DNA of 15,577 nt from CAYZSU01 sp964480565 (GTDB lineage Bacteria; UBA10199; 2-02-FULL-44-16; JAAZCA01), in assembly GCA_964480565.1 (NCBI GenBank), contig CAYZSU010000050.1, positions 1-15,577 on the forward strand. The letters are read 5' to 3'. The stretch's first letter is position 1, and every line of letters starts with the position of its first letter. Of the stretch, positions 15,462 to 15,577 are shown in pieces. The position numbers and the translations under genes were made by a program. The notes beneath the pieces are model-generated. The model did not search any database, had not been told where the DNA came from, and worked only from the letters and a program-made list of their open reading frames with translations.

Positions 15462-15533
15462 ACAACCATGTCATCCTGCAAAGCCGTGTCACCCTGCAAA
15501 ACCATGTTATCCCGGAAAAGCCGTGTCATATAT
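15462..15533. repeat. Four 18-bp tandem repeats with alternating units
   Basis: The units are 15462-15479, 15480-15497, 15498-15515 and 15516-15533. Units 1 and 3 carry AACCATGTYATCC; units 2 and 4 carry AGCCGTGTCA, so the array is really two degenerate 36-bp pairs. The core GTGTCATCC is akin to the GTCAT/ATGACA words in the repeat array near the gap. Confidence 0.75.
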
Positions 15534-15577
15534 GGACCCGTTCTGAAGTCAATGAAAAAAGCATAAAAAAAGTAATG

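Larger units (their letters stand above)
15253..15577. other. Gene-free upstream region of the surface-protein operon
   Basis: No coding region is supported. The first 100 bp, AT-rich with A7-TCAC-T7 at 15290-15307, should contain the operon promoter on the minus strand. Minus-strand TATATT near 15310-15320 is a possible -10, but no good -35 accompanies it. The rest is repeats, listed separately. Confidence 0.5.

Overview
This window looks like chromosome of an AT-rich gammaproteobacterium. The evidence is a 516-residue MurJ that keeps the E. coli-type arginine pattern and lies back to back with rpsT, a full-length MutS with an E. coli-like C-terminal helix, a YraN-family protein, and tRNA genes whose CCA ends are not encoded. 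The base composition and the many small palindromic intergenic repeats would fit a Legionellales/Coxiellales-like lineage, but that placement is a guess from style. A run of exactly 100 N (9580-9679) shows that this is a scaffold from a draft assembly.

Layout. 1-46: two perfect hairpins. 83-5068: three minus-strand genes, in transcription order mutS (mismatch repair), a YraN-like small nuclease-fold protein and a long-chain fatty acyl-CoA synthetase. 5171-5418, plus strand: a compact tRNA unit with promoter-like sequence, an 8-bp palindrome, tRNA-Lys(TTT), tRNA-Glu(TTC) and a strong terminator. 5514-7218, plus strand: a self-contained unit with promoter, a G8-tract ribosome binding site, an exported Ser/Thr-rich protein of unknown function with two Ca-loop-like motifs, and a terminator. 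7219-7573: no gene, but a structured, dispersed-looking element and the rpsT terminator. 7574-9469: rpsT and murJ, divergent, with promoters that appear to overlap on one palindrome. 9470-10128: no gene. It holds a 166-bp-period repeat array in which the assembly broke, a 5-copy 21-bp minisatellite, and a terminator. 10129-15213, minus strand: a likely two-gene operon encoding a predicted beta-barrel-like protein without a visible signal peptide, followed 30 bp later by a 1338-residue secreted protein with a beta-helix-like N-terminus, about 20 thrombospondin type 3 calcium-binding repeats and a Cys-TM-basic C-terminal tail. 15253-15577: no gene; an inverted repeat and an 18-bp tandem repeat.

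How the genes fit together. The left and middle parts are housekeeping (DNA repair, lipid activation, tRNA, ribosome, peptidoglycan lipid II export). The least ordinary part is the envelope pair at 10129-15213, which could be a surface-display or adhesion module. The exported protein at 5587 shares a liking for acidic Ca-binding loops but is transcribed separately. I did not find a convincing new defence or mobile system. The points most worth following are the surface-protein operon and the repeat array around the gap.
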